Below the pieces are notes generated by a model. It saw only the letters and a program-made list of their open reading frames with translations. It was not told the DNA's origin and ran no database searches. From Candidatus Cloacimonadota bacterium (GTDB lineage: Bacteria; Cloacimonadota; Cloacimonadia; Cloacimonadales; Cloacimonadaceae), in NCBI GenBank assembly GCA_017996595.1, contig JAGOGT010000087.1, forward strand, positions 1-5,726: a stretch of 5,726 bases of DNA, written 5' to 3'. Position numbers and translations under genes: made by a program. Each line of letters starts with the position of its first letter. Positions within the stretch are counted from its first letter, which is position 1. Shown piece after piece: positions 3,640-5,726 of the stretch.

Positions 3640-5726
3640 ATGACGGTAAAAAATGTCAACCCCAAAATAAAGCATAACCTCGCTGCGGGGCAAAATAAGG
3701 CTTCGCACAGCAAATACACTCCCCCTGCCACAAAGCCTTTGGGAAAAAAAATGGAGCAATTTGGCAAACACCTGCCCTGGGTGCTGGTGGCGATTTTGTT
3801 TTTGGCGCTCAGCCTGATCTATTTCCCGGTGGCCTATCAGGGCAAAGCTCCACAGGCTTCGGATATCACGCAATGGGAAGGCGCAGCCAAGGCCATCATC
3901 GATTATAACGCCACGCATAAGGATAATGCGCTGTGGACGCCACGCATGTTTTCGGGAATGCCGTCCTACATGATCTCCTTCCCGAATCGCTACCCCTTCC
4001 TGGAAAGCCTCACCAAGCTAACTGACAAGGTGATAAACTGGCGTATTTTCCTGCTTTTCATCGGGGGTTTGGGGATTTTCCTGCTGCTGCGGCAGATGAA
4101 GCTTTCTCCCTGGATTGCCTTCTTTGGTGCGGTTGCCTTTGTTTTTTCCTGCCATTGGGTGGGGCTCATCGAAATCGGGCACAATACCAAGTTCCGGGCG
4201 ATTATGTATATTCCCTGGGTGGTTTGGGCGCTCTTCCGCCTGCGTGAACGCCCCAATCTGCTCAATCTGGGCTTGCTGGCCACTTTCTTCATTACCCAGC
4301 TGCGTGAAAACCATCCGCAGATCACCTATTACCTCTATATTTTCATCGGCATGTTCTGGCTGTATCAGCTGCTGGAAAGCATCAAAAAGAAGGATCACAA
4401 GCAATTCTGGCTGTGGACGATCCTCATTGCTGCGGCTTTGGGTTTAACTGCCCTGGCGGTGATGAATCCGTACCTGAGCACCATGGAATATAGCCACTAC
4501 ACCATGCGGGGTGGTGCCGAAGGCCTGGAGAAAAGCTATGCGCAGGGCTGGAGCTTCCCTCCGGTGGAGCTCGCAGCGCTGATTATTCCCGATTTCTTTG
4601 GGGGGATAAATCAAAGCTACTGGGGCTATATGACCTTCACGCAGATCTATAATTACTTTGGCATCGTGGTGCTGGCCTTTGGAGTGCTGGCGCTCTGTGG
4701 CAAAAACCGCCGCACTGCCTGGTTTTTGTGGATAAGTTCCTTCGTCTTTTTGCTGATGAGCTTTGGTAGCTTCACGCCTGCTATTTCTGACCTGTTCTTC
4801 AAATACCTGCCGATGTTCAATAAATTCCGCGTACCCTCCATGATTCTGATTATGGTGCAATTCAATGCCGTGTTGCTGGCTGCTTTGGGCATTGATGGGC
4901 TCATCGACAAGGCAGGGGATGCAAAGTGGCAAAAAAGGCTCTTTAATGCCTTCCTGGTATGCGGAGCCCTATTCCTGATCTACCTCGTGGCGGCCAAAGG
5001 CATCTTCAAAGGCCTGCCTTTCACCAATGCTCAGGAGATACAGAATTACGAAGCACAGCAAGCCAGTTCGCAGCTGGATGGGATCAAGGCCATGCGCCTG
5101 GATCTGCTGTACAAAAGCGGTATTCTCAGCATGCTCTTCCTGACTGTGGGCATCGGCCTGGCCTATCTTTTCAGTGCCAGGCGCATGAAGCCGGCGCTCT
5201 TTATTCTGCTGATCACCTTCCTCAGCTTCATCGATCTCTTTATCTACACCGGCAAGCATCTGAAAGACCTCTATCCGGCCAGCGAACGCACGGCACGCTT
5301 CGAGATGCAGGATTATGACCAGTTTTTATTGGAAGACCAGGAAAACTACCGCATCTATCCCTTTAATATGAACCGAGTGCGTCCTGCCGGGGAATGGGCT
5401 TATTATCATCAAAGCATCGATGGCTATTCAGCTGCCAAGCTTAAACGCTACGACGACGTTCTGAAGCTGGTGCAAGGCGATGCCAGGACCGATGGCGAAA
5501 TGGTGCGCTATCTTAAAGGCCTCTTTGAGCAAAATGGACGCGAAATCCCCACCCCGGTGCTGAATATGCTGAATGCCAGGTATTTCGTGCTGCCCGATTC
5601 GTTGCCCAATGCGCAGTTCCTCAGCCAAATGCGACCGGTTTTTGGCAGCTATAGCGGCAGCCATGTATTCCGCAATAATGGCGTGTTACCCAGAGCGTGG
5701 TTTGTGGATTCTTTGGAAGTGATAGC
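3640..5726 (+). CDS. YfhO-like multi-pass membrane protein (GT-C-like), 3' end missing
   Basis: The frame is open from 3640 to the right edge: 695 residues and no stop. A basic N-terminal tail (1-44) precedes the first membrane helix (about 45-62). A periplasmic loop with SDITQWEGAAK (Asp75) and LWTPRMFSGMPSY follows, then a run of hydrophobic helices (about 135-150, 157-175, 187-200, 207-220, 228-246, 256-275, 336-353, 360-376, 403-417, 435-452, 494-511, 518-536). Family-like blocks are EIGHNTKFRA (178-187), ENHPQITYYLY, MEYSHYTMRGG, 'NKFRVPSMILIM', SIDGYSAAKLKRYDD, LNARYFVLP and LPRAWFVD. These match the long YfhO-type membrane proteins common in Bacteroidota and relatives. Bacillus YfhO takes part in glycosylating cell-envelope polymers, and the fold is of the GT-C type that uses lipid-linked sugars; activity here is inferred, not shown. 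The C-terminal soluble part is cut by the window edge. The neighbouring thioesterase is divergent, with no evident functional link. Confidence 0.82.
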   Translation, partial: MTVKNVNPKIKHNLAAGQNKASHSKYTPPATKPLGKKMEQFGKHLPWVLVAILFLALSLIYFPVAYQGKAPQASDITQWEGAAKAIIDYNATHKDNALWTPRMFSGMPSYMISFPNRYPFLESLTKLTDKVINWRIFLLFIGGLGIFLLLRQMKLSPWIAFFGAVAFVFSCHWVGLIEIGHNTKFRAIMYIPWVVWALFRLRERPNLLNLGLLATFFITQLRENHPQITYYLYIFIGMFWLYQLLESIKKKDHKQFWLWTILIAAALGLTALAVMNPYLSTMEYSHYTMRGGAEGLEKSYAQGWSFPPVELAALIIPDFFGGINQSYWGYMTFTQIYNYFGIVVLAFGVLALCGKNRRTAWFLWISSFVFLLMSFGSFTPAISDLFFKYLPMFNKFRVPSMILIMVQFNAVLLAALGIDGLIDKAGDAKWQKRLFNAFLVCGALFLIYLVAAKGIFKGLPFTNAQEIQNYEAQQASSQLDGIKAMRLDLLYKSGILSMLFLTVGIGLAYLFSARRMKPALFILLITFLSFIDLFIYTGKHLKDLYPASERTARFEMQDYDQFLLEDQENYRIYPFNMNRVRPAGEWAYYHQSIDGYSAAKLKRYDDVLKLVQGDARTDGEMVRYLKGLFEQNGREIPTPVLNMLNARYFVLPDSLPNAQFLSQMRPVFGSYSGSHVFRNNGVLPRAWFVDSLEVI

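Overview
The window reads as a chromosomal segment of a Gram-negative (diderm) bacterium. An LptE-type lipoprotein implies an outer membrane with LPS. The LptE form, the YfhO-like membrane protein and the style of intergenic repeats all resemble the Bacteroidota/Cloacimonadota (FCB) side of the tree. That placement is inference from remembered family patterns, and no marker gene here proves it. Base composition looks moderate, roughly half GC in genes and AT-rich between them. No rRNA, tRNA, CRISPR array, transposase or phage gene was seen.

Layout. Positions 1-1529 hold a tight minus-strand operon, read right to left: lptE-like lipoprotein, then an RluB/RsuA-type pseudouridine synthase starting at GTG 4 nt after the lptE stop, then a YchF-like P-loop NTPase whose ATG directly follows the synthase stop and which runs off the left edge. 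A 95-bp divergent region (1530-1624) with a CCTTG/CAAGG inverted-repeat cluster separates this from a plus-strand pair: a helix-turn-helix/PTS EIIA (type 2) fusion protein and purE, overlapping by 4 nt (ATGA).

From 2752 to 3145 there is no gene. This convergent gap is filled almost stop to stop by a roughly 396-bp composite repeat. Its ends are inverted arrays of a 7-bp unit (AATTAAG, four copies each), and both ends share an AGCTGCG continuation. Inside lie three more short tandem arrays with periods of 16, 11 and 9 bp. It looks like a non-coding MITE-like or intergenic-mosaic repeat and is the most unusual structure in the window.

Beyond it, a minus-strand hotdog-fold acyl-CoA thioesterase (3146-3547) is divergent from a large plus-strand multi-pass membrane protein of the YfhO type (3640 to the right edge, 695 residues visible, incomplete).

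How the genes work together: lptE serves LPS export, and its two downstream partners act on the ribosome (rRNA pseudouridylation and a ribosome-associated NTPase), so that operon mixes envelope and translation functions. The EIIA fusion next to purE suggests a phosphorylation-responsive regulator coupled to purine synthesis, but no other PTS gene is visible. The YfhO-like protein probably belongs to envelope glycan or lipid-linked sugar metabolism. Nothing here amounts to a clear new multi-gene system; the repeat element and the HTH-EIIA/purE pair are the items most worth a second look.
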